33,965 nt of DNA from Peptoniphilaceae bacterium (GCA_022779285.1 JALFST010000039.1:1-33965); one strand, 5' to 3'. Counted from the first letter of the stretch, positions 17,476 through 26,219 are shown. Translations and numbers: made by a program. Notes: a model not told the origin generated them from the sequence alone.

Positions 17476-19482
17476 TCATCTGTAGTATACACATGTGTTT
17501 GCAACAGTCATGAGGGTCATGAGCATGGTATTTAAGAAAACCGGTATCCAAACATTTCCTGTATGCTTATAAAAATACCGTGTAAAACAAGCCGCAATGC
17601 AAAGCGTCGGCACAAGAGCCATCAACAGAATACTTGATAATGCCTGATTTGGATATAATGCTATTCCCGTTGTAAAAAGCAGACCATAGTGAAATACCAA
17701 GTATAATACGATGCCCCCTGCAGCCTGCAGCATTGCATATAAATAACCCTTAAATCCTTTCATGCTTTCTTTGTTTGTATTGGAAAATATGGATACGGAA
17801 AGCACAAAATAATATAAGAAGAACGGTAGCAGATACGGTAATGTCTTCACAATGATATTGGGTTCAAAGGTTTTTATTGCAAAAGTCCAGATACGGAAAT
17901 CCACCAACCAAATGGCATCAATCAGGAACAAAAAAGCATACCCTATAACCAAAGCAATCAGTGCTACCAAGAAGGAAGCGAATATTCCGGTAGCGCTTAA
18001 CTGAAGCCCATAGCTGCTCAATACCAACCCGTTCCCGGAATTTTTGGAAAGCCAATTGATGCTCATGAGCAACAACATAAAACATGCGCTAATCAGAGCC
18101 CAATAAACGATTTGATTTGTCGTAGGAGCTGAAAATATCTTCAAATTGCTGAATGACGGCAATCTTGTTAGCAAAGCCAACCCTATACCGGACAACAGAA
18201 CAATTGTGGAAGCTATTTTTTCCCATCCCTTATGGCTGCGAATGAGGCCATACGATCCTGCGATTGCAAATAAAATGCCAACCGCCGTTAACGTAATCAT
18301 CGTGTAGGATGAAAAGTCTTTATCCATTAAGGCAGGGTATACAAGTGCAGGCAAAAGTATCGAAAACATTGTTACGAACAAATCACCCATTTTCTTGGCG
18401 GCAGACTGCTCGGAGCTCACCGTCGGCGCCGATAGGACTGTGACTGTTTTATCGAAGAAAGGCAGTTTTATCAGCAGCATAATTAGCGGGATAAACAGCA
18501 AGAAGAATGCTATCAATGCGATACACTCGAAAAGCTCTTTATACATCCATATCTGATTCGAACTGTTTATCTGCTTTATACTATCTGAAAAAGGTCTGAA
18601 AGCCTCCGTATAAAAATCAATTACATGCGATGTGGAGGTTTTGGAAAAGTGATTCCAAGGGTGGATCTCATATGGTTGATACACTATGCGTTTACCGCCG
18701 TCTTTTGTGTCGTACCACACATTCGGTTCCGGGTTTTCTTGTTCTAAAAAAATTTTACCTTCCTTGGTGGCAACATAATTTTTTTTAACGACAGTATTCT
18801 GGGTGTTTTGCTCCTCGTTGAAAAAGAACTCATCAAATTGGCCGCATATTTTACCCTGTATTCTTCCGCCCATGTTATTCACCGCAACCTGAGTTGTGAT
18901 GCCCAGCGGCGTGGTTCTTAAATAATCCGAGCCCATTGTAAGGCAGGCGTATATTTTACGAAATCCATTTTCTTTAAAGGCCTGTTCGTCATTATAAATT
19001 GCCATGGAAGATGAAAATCCTCCCATAGAATGACCCGTGACTCCTATGATTCCATTAGCATTCTCATCCTTCAACACATACGGCTTTTCATACATATACT
19101 GTACAGCATCCCACATTGCCGTGGGCCAGAACTGCATAAATGAGCCGGTATATTCATCTATGGCTTTTGAATGTCCATGATCATACATATCTAAGGCCAG
19201 CACAACATATCCACGCCTGGAAAGCTCAATTGCATTAGCGTCCTGCATTTCGGAAGAATTAAGATACCCGTGTGTCACTATTATGCAAGGTACAGGATGT
19301 TTTTCCGATACGCCGTCAGGCATGTATAATATACCACTAAGCGTTCCGCGTTCCGTATCAAAAGAAATACGTTCCGTTTTTGTTTTTCCTAAAGCAGTAT
19401 GGAAGATGCTTGCAAGGTAACTGCCGACAAATATCACAAGCAAAACTACGACAAGCATCACCGGATGTTTTTTATTTTTCAC
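17476..19482 (-). CDS. alpha/beta hydrolase fused to a multi-pass membrane domain
   Basis: This 668-residue membrane protein has an N-terminal anchor (residues 8-30) followed by an extracellular alpha/beta hydrolase domain (about 38-310). HG at 71-72 is the likely oxyanion hole, Asp98 and Asp101 lie in LALDMYDHGHS, and the nucleophile Ser152 is in GHSMGG. From about residue 325 to the end lie eight or more hydrophobic segments. The hydrolase part resembles dienelactone-hydrolase/BAAT-like acyl esterases. Substrate is unknown; a cell-surface lipid or ester is plausible. The start is GTG at 19482, supported by AGGAGG eight bases upstream; the ATG seen just upstream is out of frame. No clear terminator follows. 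It stands alone amid decayed genes. Confidence 0.85.
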   Translation of the reverse strand: MKNKKHPVMLVVVLLVIFVGSYLASIFHTALGKTKTERISFDTERGTLSGILYMPDGVSEKHPVPCIIVTHGYLNSSEMQDANAIELSRRGYVVLALDMYDHGHSKAIDEYTGSFMQFWPTAMWDAVQYMYEKPYVLKDENANGIIGVTGHSMGGFSSSMAIYNDEQAFKENGFRKIYACLTMGSDYLRTTPLGITTQVAVNNMGGRIQGKICGQFDEFFFNEEQNTQNTVVKKNYVATKEGKIFLEQENPEPNVWYDTKDGGKRIVYQPYEIHPWNHFSKTSTSHVIDFYTEAFRPFSDSIKQINSSNQIWMYKELFECIALIAFFLLFIPLIMLLIKLPFFDKTVTVLSAPTVSSEQSAAKKMGDLFVTMFSILLPALVYPALMDKDFSSYTMITLTAVGILFAIAGSYGLIRSHKGWEKIASTIVLLSGIGLALLTRLPSFSNLKIFSAPTTNQIVYWALISACFMLLLMSINWLSKNSGNGLVLSSYGLQLSATGIFASFLVALIALVIGYAFLFLIDAIWLVDFRIWTFAIKTFEPNIIVKTLPYLLPFFLYYFVLSVSIFSNTNKESMKGFKGYLYAMLQAAGGIVLYLVFHYGLLFTTGIALYPNQALSSILLMALVPTLCIAACFTRYFYKHTGNVWIPVFLNTMLMTLMTVANTCVYYR

Positions 19483-19566
19483 AATGCATTCCTCCTAAAA
19501 ATTTCGGCCGATTCGGTTGTAAAATCAAGCTGAACATATCACGTGAAAAGACCATACAGCATCTCT

Positions 19567-20023
19567 TTAGTAGAATGTAGGCGTTCCATCAACATTCACA
19601 AAGAAGAAATCTCTATGGCTCACTTGCATTTTGCTACCACTGAACACAGGAATGACTGATTCGAGAATGAGTCGGAGCGGTTCTGTACCTGTGTTGCCCG
19701 ATGGACGATTCCACTTTCAAGGTTCAATTTGTTATTGCAATGTCGACGGCGAATTGTAAAATCAAATGCCATAAAATTCAATGAGACCGATTTTCTCCTC
19801 TTAAAATCATTTTTATACCATCGCAACCTCCTTCGTTTTTATAAGCAAAACAAAATAATCCGATTTTCCATAAATCGGAAATCGTTTCCTCAATTTCTTT
19901 ATATCCTAACAAATCCCGTGATGTTTCGGCTATAGTAATTTCGACAAAAATAGAACAGGGATTTGTAGATAATGCACAAAAAGCCTCTGAGAATGCATGG
20001 AACTGCTCCCTAATCCCGGACAA
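19567..20023 (-). pseudogene. decayed gene of unknown function, multiple stops
   Basis: The minus strand first reads FVEITIAETSRDLLGYKEIE and then ISDLWKIGLFCFAYKN (about 19840-19940). After a frame change near 19800 it reads EEKIGLIEFYGI, a stop, FYNSPSTLQ, a stop, QIEP and a stop. It then continues openly as KWNRPSGNTGTEPLRL, followed by ESVIPVFSGS and FFFVNVDGTPTFY to a TAA at 19567-19569. All segments are colinear and the last four share one frame, so this is one gene broken by a shift and three nonsense codons. A first Met cannot be fixed: a stop codon precedes a TTG at 20023. I do not recognise the family. Confidence 0.5.
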
Positions 20024-20415
20024 CTAAGAAGAGGAACAGTTCAGGTTCTTTGTGAGCGCAAAAGATTGTTTTATTCTGCATTAGAAGAAGTAAGAGAAAA
20101 GGAGCCTTATCAGAAAACACCGACTCGCTTTTGCACCATACATCGCCATATTTCCCCAGAAGTTTTCCTTTCTATCACGGTGAAAGATTGCCGTCTAAAA
20201 GGGAAATGACGAGGAAAAGATGTGATCGTCGAGTTATGCGTCGTCTCAGAGATCCATTGGTCAAATCAATCCATGACCGGCCGCAAGACACCAAAGAGCG
20301 GAGTGTTGATGGGTAGCAAGAAATTTGGAGAGTTTTTAAGAATATCACTGTTGGCAAAGGCTTAACCTATTAGAAACAGAGAAAATAATAAAAACTTGGA
20401 AAGAAGGGAATTCTC
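20024..20415. other. no recognisable gene
   Basis: I see no frame with a ribosome binding site and convincing protein, no promoter and no terminator here. It lies between the decayed gene and the recombinase stump, and is probably degenerate element DNA. Confidence 0.4.
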
Positions 20416-20550
20416 ATATCCAATACGAAAAGAACAGGACAAATAGCCCTTTATGAGCGTCTAAGTCGTAATGATAACCAAGGGTCAGACCCTGAAATGC
20501 AAGGAGAAAGCAATTCCATCACCAATCGAAAACAGTCGCTTGAAAGTTAT
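20416..20550 (+). pseudogene. N-terminal stump of a large serine recombinase
   Basis: One frame reads SNTKRTGQIALYERLSRND, then MQGESNSITNRKQSLESY. This matches the start of Tn4451/Tn5397-type large serine recombinases (xALYERLSRDDExxGESNSIxNQKxxLExY), in which the Ser of LSR is the catalytic nucleophile. The expected initiator ATG is ATA at 20416, behind GGAAAGAAGGGA. Similarity stops at about 20550, where AT-rich sequence and the lipoprotein start follow. Only the first 45 residues of a protein of usually over 500 remain, so it cannot function. It marks the scar of a lost or partly deleted integrative element. Confidence 0.7.
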
Positions 20551-20593
20551 AATATTATAAATATCGAATATTTTTTACTTTGTGGAGGATTAT

Positions 20594-21205
20594 GTGGCTC
20601 ACATTAAACATTACACTTTTATGATTGGAATCGTTTGTTTTGTAATGTTTCTTTCAGCTTGCAATAATTTGAATACCTCAAGGAATAATCAGGATGAAAT
20701 AAAAAGAGAAAATCATAATTCCATTCATTCAGCAAGAACCTCAGAAGTACAAGAAGCGGTTGATTGGAAAGAAGTAAATGAAAATGGTGTTGATGAAGCT
20801 TTGCTCATAAAAAGTATAGATGAAGAAATTCTCACATAGATAGTTTAACAATTATAAGAGGTATATAAAGAAATTGATGAAACGGGACAAAAGGATAAAA
20901 ACTATTAGCTGACAGGAGAGTGATATAACGATGTAATAATTTCTAAACAATATAATAATGTCGTATCATTGGCTGAAAAAGCAATGAAACCATTGTTCCT
21001 AATAATATAGAAAAGCGACAATGCCGGAATGCATGTGCGGGTTTGCAGGAAAGCGTTAACGGAAATATCCGGGTTTGATTTCTCAAAAAAATGATGGTGC
21101 AGGATGGAAAAATGCTAAAGAATTTTTAGAGATGTTTATCGACAAAATTATTGAACAACGAAATGAAAAACTCCCGGTTTGTAGACATGAAGAATATGAA
21201 ATTAC
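20594..21205 (+). pseudogene. decayed lipoprotein gene
   Basis: GTG at 20594, five bases after GGAGG, starts a lipoprotein signal with a lipobox (FVMFLSACNN). The open frame stops at 20839. Downstream the sequence still looks coding: EVYKEIDETGQKDKNY, stop, LTGE, stop, YNDVIISKQYNNVVSLAEKA. The two stops (TAG, TGA) sit where Trp would give YWLTGEWYNDV. After further shifts come RKALTEISGFDFSKK and NDGAGWKNAKEFLEMFIDKI, ending near 21205. The shortened 81-residue lipoprotein may still be made. The intact family is one I cannot name; the pattern suggests a secreted immunity-like or antigen-like protein. Confidence 0.6.
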
Positions 21206-21218
21206 AGAGGCGAGAGAA

Positions 21219-21533
21219 ATGAAAAAAATAAGAGAAATGTCAGCCTGCTTAATAGTAATCACTTTTGTTTTTTATGTGTCACCTTTTTTCATTAAGGATA
21301 CAGGAAGCGGTATTTTGTTCTTATTGATTTTCAATCCGATTATTTGCTTTTTGACATCTCTTATCTACGGAATCAAACATTCTTTTCATTTAATATATTC
21401 ATTGCTAATTATGGCACTCTTTATTCCGGCTATATTTATATTTTATAACGAAAGTGCAGCTATTTATGTATTCATATACGGTATAATTACAATAATAGGA
21501 AATTTTTTAGGAAGCTTACTTAAAATTCAGTAA
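21219..21533 (+). CDS. small four-helix membrane protein of unknown function
   Basis: This 104-residue hydrophobic protein has about four membrane-spanning segments and begins MKKIREMSACLIV. I start it at 21219 because GAGGCGAGAG precedes that ATG; the longer frame from 21075 belongs to the decayed lipoprotein. I do not recognise a characterised family. Its position directly behind the lipoprotein gene suggests the two were once a pair. A terminator follows 100 bp downstream. Confidence 0.65.
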   Translation: MKKIREMSACLIVITFVFYVSPFFIKDTGSGILFLLIFNPIICFLTSLIYGIKHSFHLIYSLLIMALFIPAIFIFYNESAAIYVFIYGIITIIGNFLGSLLKIQ

Positions 21534-21632
21534 TTAAGAAATAAGACTTTGCCTTACCCAATAGAATAATTTCAGAAACAGCAATCATAGTGAACGGCAC
21601 CTCCAATTCCGGACAACCGGGAAGGGAGGTAT

Positions 21633-21655
21633 CGCTCATTTTGAGCGGCTTTTTA
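21633..21655 (+). terminator. intrinsic terminator
   Basis: CGCTCA and TGAGCG form a 6-bp stem with a three-base loop, followed by GCTTTTTATT. It lies 100 bp after the small membrane protein gene. Apart from this, the gap 21534-21848 shows nothing I recognise. Confidence 0.7.
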
Positions 21656-21848
21656 TTATGCCGGCGATCGCTCATCATTGCCGGAATCCTGAAGGAAACT
21701 CATGGCAGGGAGCTTCGAGATTCCCTTCTACGGGACTTCTTCTGCAGAGCTTTTCCACAGTCTTGGACACGAATCGACCATTCGGTCAAAGAACATAAAA
21801 TTTGCAAGATGACTCATCCCGTTTTGATCAATATTTCTATCAAATGAG

Positions 21849-22295
21849 TTATTCTCCGATGACCTTGTCCAATATTTTCCATCCAACTTCAAAGAGGTTA
21901 AAAATTCCATCAAACACGATTGTATTGTTTTTTTTAATTTGTACCCGTGCCGCAGACACACTCATGCTATCCTGATCGACAGGTTTCCCGCCAATCGTCT
22001 CCCATTCAACGGAAATATCTTCTTTAGAGATTTTTTCTTCAGTGTCAATCACAATTTGATTCGGTTCATCAAATCGATCATCAGAATAGGCATTGATCAC
22101 AATACGCCTGTTCTGTTGGTAAATATCGATGTGGCTAAGATGAGCATGATAAGATGCTACTAACTCATTTTGACTGGTGAAAACGTGTGATGGCAGGTGT
22201 TTTTTTATGAGAAGCCCTGTTGCGGTAATGAAAAGTACTACGCCTATAAGAAAAAAGAGGACGCTGACAGGCTTGTGATTTTTGTTTCGATCCAT
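21849..22295 (-). CDS. membrane-anchored extracellular protein of unknown function
   Basis: This 148-residue protein has one N-terminal membrane anchor (about residues 11-31, VSVLFFLIGVVLFITATGLL) and then a polar extracytoplasmic domain rich in strand-like segments. I do not recognise the domain. The ATG at 22295 is preferred over the TTG at 22310 because GGAGG lies eight bases upstream of it. It is convergent with the small membrane protein gene and divergent from the HdeD-like gene, hence a single-gene unit. Confidence 0.65.
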   Translation of the reverse strand: MDRNKNHKPVSVLFFLIGVVLFITATGLLIKKHLPSHVFTSQNELVASYHAHLSHIDIYQQNRRIVINAYSDDRFDEPNQIVIDTEEKISKEDISVEWETIGGKPVDQDSMSVSAARVQIKKNNTIVFDGIFNLFEVGWKILDKVIGE

Positions 22296-22327
22296 GTGCT
22301 CTGCCTCCAAATGTACGATACCGGTTC

Positions 22328-22355
22328 ATTATACATCCGGATGGCGCTCTTCAAT
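22328..22355 (-). promoter_or_regulatory. probable promoter of the anchored protein gene
   Basis: On the minus strand a consensus TATAAT (22328-22333) has a weak -35 ATTGAA (22350-22355) at 16 bases. The start would give a leader of about 25 bases. The rest of the gap 22356-22695 shows no gene; a 36-codon frame at 22542 is discussed among the rejected items. Confidence 0.45.
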
Positions 22356-22695
22356 CATAGAATTGCTGTCAAAATAGGTCTGAAATGCAAGCGGGCTTTT
22401 ATTCGGAATGTCAGATTGTCCATCAGTCTCGCAGCGATGGTTGCGCTCTTTCTTATTTTCATATCCACAGCCTTTCCGGTCAGATGCAGTGTCATGGATA
22501 AAACGGCGCAAATATGATAAAGTTACGCCGAAAGGTGAGGAATGTTGATTGCGATTCGATCCGCTTCCGATTTATGCAATAAATTCACGAAAATGAAAAG
22601 AATTCAGAAAGGTGCGCCCATCATGTGCCCCGGAATGAACAGGAGCTTGTAAAGAGAACCGGCACAATCATCATACACAAATCTGGGAGGATTTT

Positions 22696-23208
22696 ATGAA
22701 AAAAGAGAATAAAATCATATCGACATTGATCGGTCTGGGCATTATTTTTTTCGGAGTCTTTATTTTCACTAAGCCGCTTGCCACTCTTCTCACCATCATT
22801 TCCTACATGGCGTGGGCTGTTTTGCTGAGAGGCTGCTTTTTTCTATATGATTGCTATACGATTTATAAAAGGGAGAAAGATTTTGACAAAGGAGAATTGA
22901 TTTATGGCATCGTTTTATTGATTCTCGGTATTATTTTTTTATCGAATCCCATGTTCACAAGTGCACTTGTGTTTTATGCGGCCGCGATCTGGTTCATTAT
23001 TGACGGGATCACCGGAATCTATTCTGCATTAAAACAAACAAATTTCATGAAATGGCCGGGAGTTCTATTAGGAGCATTATTGGTGTTTTTCGGACTTTCC
23101 ATAGCGGTAGAGCCGTTGAGAGCGCTCTTTGCATTGAACACCCTGATCGGAATGTCGATTGTGACAAACGGTGTCCAAATGATCGTCTCACAATTTATTA
23201 AAAAATAG
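22696..23208 (+). CDS. HdeD-family (DUF308) membrane protein
   Basis: This 170-residue integral membrane protein has six hydrophobic segments arranged as repeated pairs. It shows the DUF308 pattern of GLGIIFFGVFIFTKP near the start, LILGIIFLSNP in the middle and LLGALLVFFGLSIAVEP late. The family is named for E. coli HdeD, linked to acid resistance; in Gram-positives the role is unproven. GGGAGG precedes the ATG. It may be co-transcribed with the next gene, 290 bp downstream, but that gene has its own TATAAT at 23359. Confidence 0.85.
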   Translation: MKKENKIISTLIGLGIIFFGVFIFTKPLATLLTIISYMAWAVLLRGCFFLYDCYTIYKREKDFDKGELIYGIVLLILGIIFLSNPMFTSALVFYAAAIWFIIDGITGIYSALKQTNFMKWPGVLLGALLVFFGLSIAVEPLRALFALNTLIGMSIVTNGVQMIVSQFIKK

Positions 23209-23500
23209 GAGGGAGTCCGATCGTGGAGAGCAAGACATAAATAACGGAAAACAGGAGGCGGGACCGCATGAGCGCAGCCCATTTTCTTGAAGGAGCGTGC
23301 GCTGCAATCGATGGAAAGCATCGGATAATCCGGATGCAATTCTCAAGGGAAAAACGCGTATAATATGAGATGAGCTTTTGCTTGCCCCCGATTTCGCAAG
23401 GGCGCTGTGGAAGGCTCAGGAAAATGATGATCTAAGAACGGATGCCGCACGTCTTGTCAATTCCGAAGGGATGCCGGGTCCGCTTCAGGAAGGAAAGACT

Positions 23501-24205
23501 ATGGAAAAAGAAGAGAAAATGAAACCATCCGATAAAAAAAGACGCCGGCTGATGCGATGGAGCTCGTCCAAGCTTTCGATCATCGGATTTACCGGAATCG
23601 GCATACTTTTTCTGATTGCCGATGTCATTCTTACTTTTGTAATCAGGAATCGGCTTGTCACGATTTACATGACTGCTTTTTCTGTGGTTTATCTTCTGAT
23701 CGGACGTGTTTTTCTTCCTTATGTCAACAAAGCGGTTTCAAAAGGACTGATTTCCTATCCGGTATCGGAGCAGAAATGGGAGAAACCTGACGTTCTTGCG
23801 GCAGCAAAAACGATTGAGGAGGAAATGCCTCATCTGCAGGTTTCGGTCTGCGACGAATGGATCGATGTGACTTTAAATTGGAAAAATATATTGGGGATCT
23901 ATTTTACGGGGATGATTCGGGAACAGGAAAGCTTCCAAAAAATGTTTCTGCTTTCCGATCACTATACGTATCAGGAATTGGACATGGAAAGCATCGGCAC
24001 CGTTCAGATGGATCCCGAACACAGTCTTTTTATTTCGCACAAAGTATTTTATGGTCATACCCGGCAGAAAAAAATCTCTGTCAATTTGGCGGTCGATATG
24101 AATACGGGGGATCCCGGGCTCATTCAAAACAGTCTGGATACCGATGAAATTACCAATTATATGCATAAATGGTTTGCGGATAAAGGATATGCGTTAAAGG
24201 AATAA
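23501..24205 (+). CDS. two-helix membrane protein of unknown function
   Basis: This 234-residue protein has a basic N-terminus (DKKRRRLMRW), two membrane helices (about 28-52 and 57-76) and a cytoplasmic C-terminal domain with beta-rich character ending near residue 230. No family is recognised. I start it at 23501, where AGGAAGGAAAG precedes the ATG; the frame is open back to 23378 but the extra residues lack a ribosome binding site and look non-native. A TATAAT at 23359-23364 without a good -35 could drive it. The shared terminator at 24225 follows. Confidence 0.7.
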   Translation: MEKEEKMKPSDKKRRRLMRWSSSKLSIIGFTGIGILFLIADVILTFVIRNRLVTIYMTAFSVVYLLIGRVFLPYVNKAVSKGLISYPVSEQKWEKPDVLAAAKTIEEEMPHLQVSVCDEWIDVTLNWKNILGIYFTGMIREQESFQKMFLLSDHYTYQELDMESIGTVQMDPEHSLFISHKVFYGHTRQKKISVNLAVDMNTGDPGLIQNSLDTDEITNYMHKWFADKGYALKE

Positions 24206-24224
24206 AATCCGATCAGGAGCCGGA

Positions 24225-24260
24225 CAAAAAAACACAGGCAGGAGGCTTCCTGCCTGTGTT
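24225..24260 (-). terminator. bidirectional terminator, strongest on the minus strand
   Basis: AACACAGGCAGGA (24231-24243) pairs with TCCTGCCTGTGTT (24248-24260) over 13 bp with a four-base loop. On the minus strand seven T residues in a row follow the GC-rich part, so it would end the SDR transcript. On the plus strand the tail is weaker. Confidence 0.85.
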
Positions 24261-24374
24261 CGTCTTGATCGCTCGACCGATGGTCGAGTTTTTTGTTATT
24301 GGAGCCTGAGCTTCGCTTCCGCGACTTCCGATGCAGGAAGATCTATAAGAGCTGTTTACTCCCGGATCGTTTTC

Positions 24375-25127
24375 TTATGACATCGTCCAGCCGCCATCGA
24401 CGGGCAGCGGATGTCCGGTAATGTAGGCGGCATCGTCGCTGGCAAGGAACAGCGCCGCATGGGCAATATCCTCGGGCTGACCGAAGCGCCCCAGCGGGAT
24501 CGGCGATAGGAAGGCATCGGCGGCAGCCTTGTCATTTTCCAAAAGATCGCGTGTCATACCGGTGACTCCGGTGCCCGGACAGATCGCATTGCAGCGCACG
24601 CCGTCCTTGGCGTAATCGACGGCGATTGCACGTGTCATCGCTACGGCAGCTCCCTTTGTCGCTGCGTAGGAAATTGCTGCCGGGAATCCGATCAGACCCG
24701 CCGCCGAAGCGGTGTTGATGATGTTTCCCTTGGTTTTTTTCAAATAGGGCATTGCATATTTCGTGCCGGCGAAAATACTGACCACATTTACGCCATAAGA
24801 ACGTTCAAATCCGGCGAGGTCCACGTCTTCGACATTGCCCGGGACATAGATGCCCGCATTATTGAAAAGAACATCAATGCGCCCGAAGGCCTTGACAGCA
24901 GCCTCCACGAAATTTCGGCAATCCTCTTCCTTGCTCACATCGGCACGCACGGAGATGGCTTCACCGCCCTTGTCCGAAATCATTTTTGCGGTCTCGTCCG
25001 CCGTCTGTTCGTTGTAATCCACGCATACAAGCTTTGCTCCTTCTTCTGCAAATAACAGCGAGGTGGCGCGACCGAAGCCGGATCCCGCACCCGTAACAAT
25101 TGCTACTTTTTTATCCAGTTTCTTCAT
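24375..25127 (-). CDS. short-chain dehydrogenase/reductase
   Basis: This classical SDR of 250 residues has the cofactor motif TGAGSGFG at 12-19, an acidic Asp37 in VCVDYN favouring NAD, NNAG at 89-92, the active-site Ser in NTASAAG near 141, and Tyr/Lys in YAATK near 154. The C-terminal GGW of PVDGGW is typical of 3-oxoacyl-ACP reductase-like or sugar/polyol dehydrogenases. The substrate is unknown. TAGGAGGAAACA precedes the ATG. It is monocistronic, between a leader hairpin and a strong terminator. The neighbouring glucuronidase and fucose genes hint at a sugar or uronate role, but nothing in the sequence proves it. Confidence 0.88.
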   Translation of the reverse strand: MKKLDKKVAIVTGAGSGFGRATSLLFAEEGAKLVCVDYNEQTADETAKMISDKGGEAISVRADVSKEEDCRNFVEAAVKAFGRIDVLFNNAGIYVPGNVEDVDLAGFERSYGVNVVSIFAGTKYAMPYLKKTKGNIINTASAAGLIGFPAAISYAATKGAAVAMTRAIAVDYAKDGVRCNAICPGTGVTGMTRDLLENDKAAADAFLSPIPLGRFGQPEDIAHAALFLASDDAAYITGHPLPVDGGWTMS

Positions 25128-25145
25128 TGTTTCCTCCTATTCTTC

Positions 25146-25164
25146 AGAGGGGCGTTTCCCCTCT
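25146..25164 (-). promoter_or_regulatory. leader hairpin before the SDR gene
   Basis: AGAGGGG and CCCCTCT form a 7-bp GC-rich stem around a five-base loop, ending about nine bases upstream of the SDR ribosome binding site. On the minus strand no U-tract follows. It could affect translation initiation or mRNA stability. The rest of the gap up to 25414 shows no gene. Confidence 0.35.
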
Positions 25165-25414
25165 CTCTCATGATAGTCATTCCTAACAGAAAATCAAAAT
25201 TGTTTCCGAGAGGAGGGGAAAAAGAGCTCTGTTTTTCATTTTTCGGTATTTCTTGAGCTGCGAAAATCGGAAATTCTGAAGCGCGCAAGAATCCGGATCC
25301 GGTACAACTATGATATAGTTTTTCTGTAGAAACGACGGCATAGCCGAGCACCCTCGGGCCGCTGCGGCTGTGGGACGGATGTTCGGAGATTCGATTGAAT
25401 TTGGGGAGGAAAGC

Positions 25415-26152
25415 ATGCGGTATGCACTGGCGGCTATCGGTTTTATCAATGGAGATATCGTCTTCAATCAGGCGGCGATCATTCAGACATTGCGGAAATG
25501 CAGAGGAAACGCCGACATGGTCATTTTCGGAGAGGCGTTTCTGCAAGGATTTTATGCAATCAATTTTGACGTAAAGCATGATCAAAATGTGGCGATACCG
25601 AAGGAGAGTCCGCATATTGAAGCGATCCGATCGGCTGCCGGGGAATGCTCCGTCGGCGTTTCCTTCGGATTTATCGAGAAAGAAAGGGATGTTTTTTACA
25701 GCTCGCAAATGACGATCGACCGGGATGGCCGAATCCTCGATTTGTATCGGAGAATCTCCCCGGGCTGGAAAGAGCCCTTTGCAGGCGTGGCCTACCGTGA
25801 AGGCAAAAATCCGCACGAATTCATTTTTATGGGAAAAAGAATCGTGGTTGCGCTCTGTGGCGACTTATGGTTTGATGGCATTCTCAAAGATTTGAAAAAC
25901 AGAAAGCCCGATATGATCTGGTGGCCGGTCTATACGGATTTTACCGGCGGGGAATGGAATCAACGTGAGAAATATGCATATGCAAAAAGGGCAAACGAAA
26001 CCGGAAAGCCCGTATTTTATATCAATTCCTTCTGTATCGATAAAGCGGAGGAAGAGCAGACAGCAAAGGGCGGCGCTGCATTTTTTATGGAAGGAAGGAT
26101 TCAGAAAGAGCTTCCTTCCGGCAGTGAGGGGATTCTGACGGTCACGTGTTAG
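25415..26152 (+). CDS. carbon-nitrogen hydrolase (nitrilase superfamily)
   Basis: This cytoplasmic amidohydrolase of 245 residues has Glu40 in FGEAFLQGF as general base and Cys148 in ALCGDLWF as nucleophile. The Lys of the catalytic triad is usually in a YRK motif; here the segment reads YRRISPGWKEP, so Arg112 or Lys119 would have to fill that place. This variant, with GWKEP, I recall from other Clostridia-type proteins. Substrate is unknown (an amide, carbamoyl or nitrile compound). GGGGAGGAAAGC precedes the ATG at 25415, which I prefer to 25370. A hairpin at 26181 follows the stop by about 30 bp. Confidence 0.85.
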   Translation: MRYALAAIGFINGDIVFNQAAIIQTLRKCRGNADMVIFGEAFLQGFYAINFDVKHDQNVAIPKESPHIEAIRSAAGECSVGVSFGFIEKERDVFYSSQMTIDRDGRILDLYRRISPGWKEPFAGVAYREGKNPHEFIFMGKRIVVALCGDLWFDGILKDLKNRKPDMIWWPVYTDFTGGEWNQREKYAYAKRANETGKPVFYINSFCIDKAEEEQTAKGGAAFFMEGRIQKELPSGSEGILTVTC

Positions 26153-26180
26153 GTCCGCCTTCTATGAAATGAAGCCGGAT

Positions 26181-26219
26181 GGCAGGAGAAAAAGCATTGC
26201 TAAGGCTTTTTCTCCTGCC
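26181..26219. terminator. long hairpin between convergent genes
   Basis: Fifteen bases at 26181-26195 pair perfectly with 26205-26219. The arms carry internal A/T runs rather than a free U-tract. It lies just after the amidohydrolase stop and overlaps the 3' end of the decayed membrane protein gene on the other strand. Confidence 0.6.

Noticed and set aside
22542-22652. A 36-codon frame with AAAGGTGAGGA upstream, before the HdeD-like gene.
   Set aside because: The ribosome binding site is fair, but the peptide has no recognisable features and ends in unlikely composition. I could not support it as a gene.
23268-23363. A 31-codon frame with AGGAGG upstream that overlaps a TATAAT.
   Set aside because: The only support is the ribosome binding site; the sequence is short and not family-like.
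25124-25816. A 230-codon open frame on the minus strand opposite the amidohydrolase gene.
   Set aside because: It lies largely antisense to a gene with catalytic motifs, and the protein is not family-like. The same reasoning removes the antisense frames over fucO, uidA and the regulator genes.
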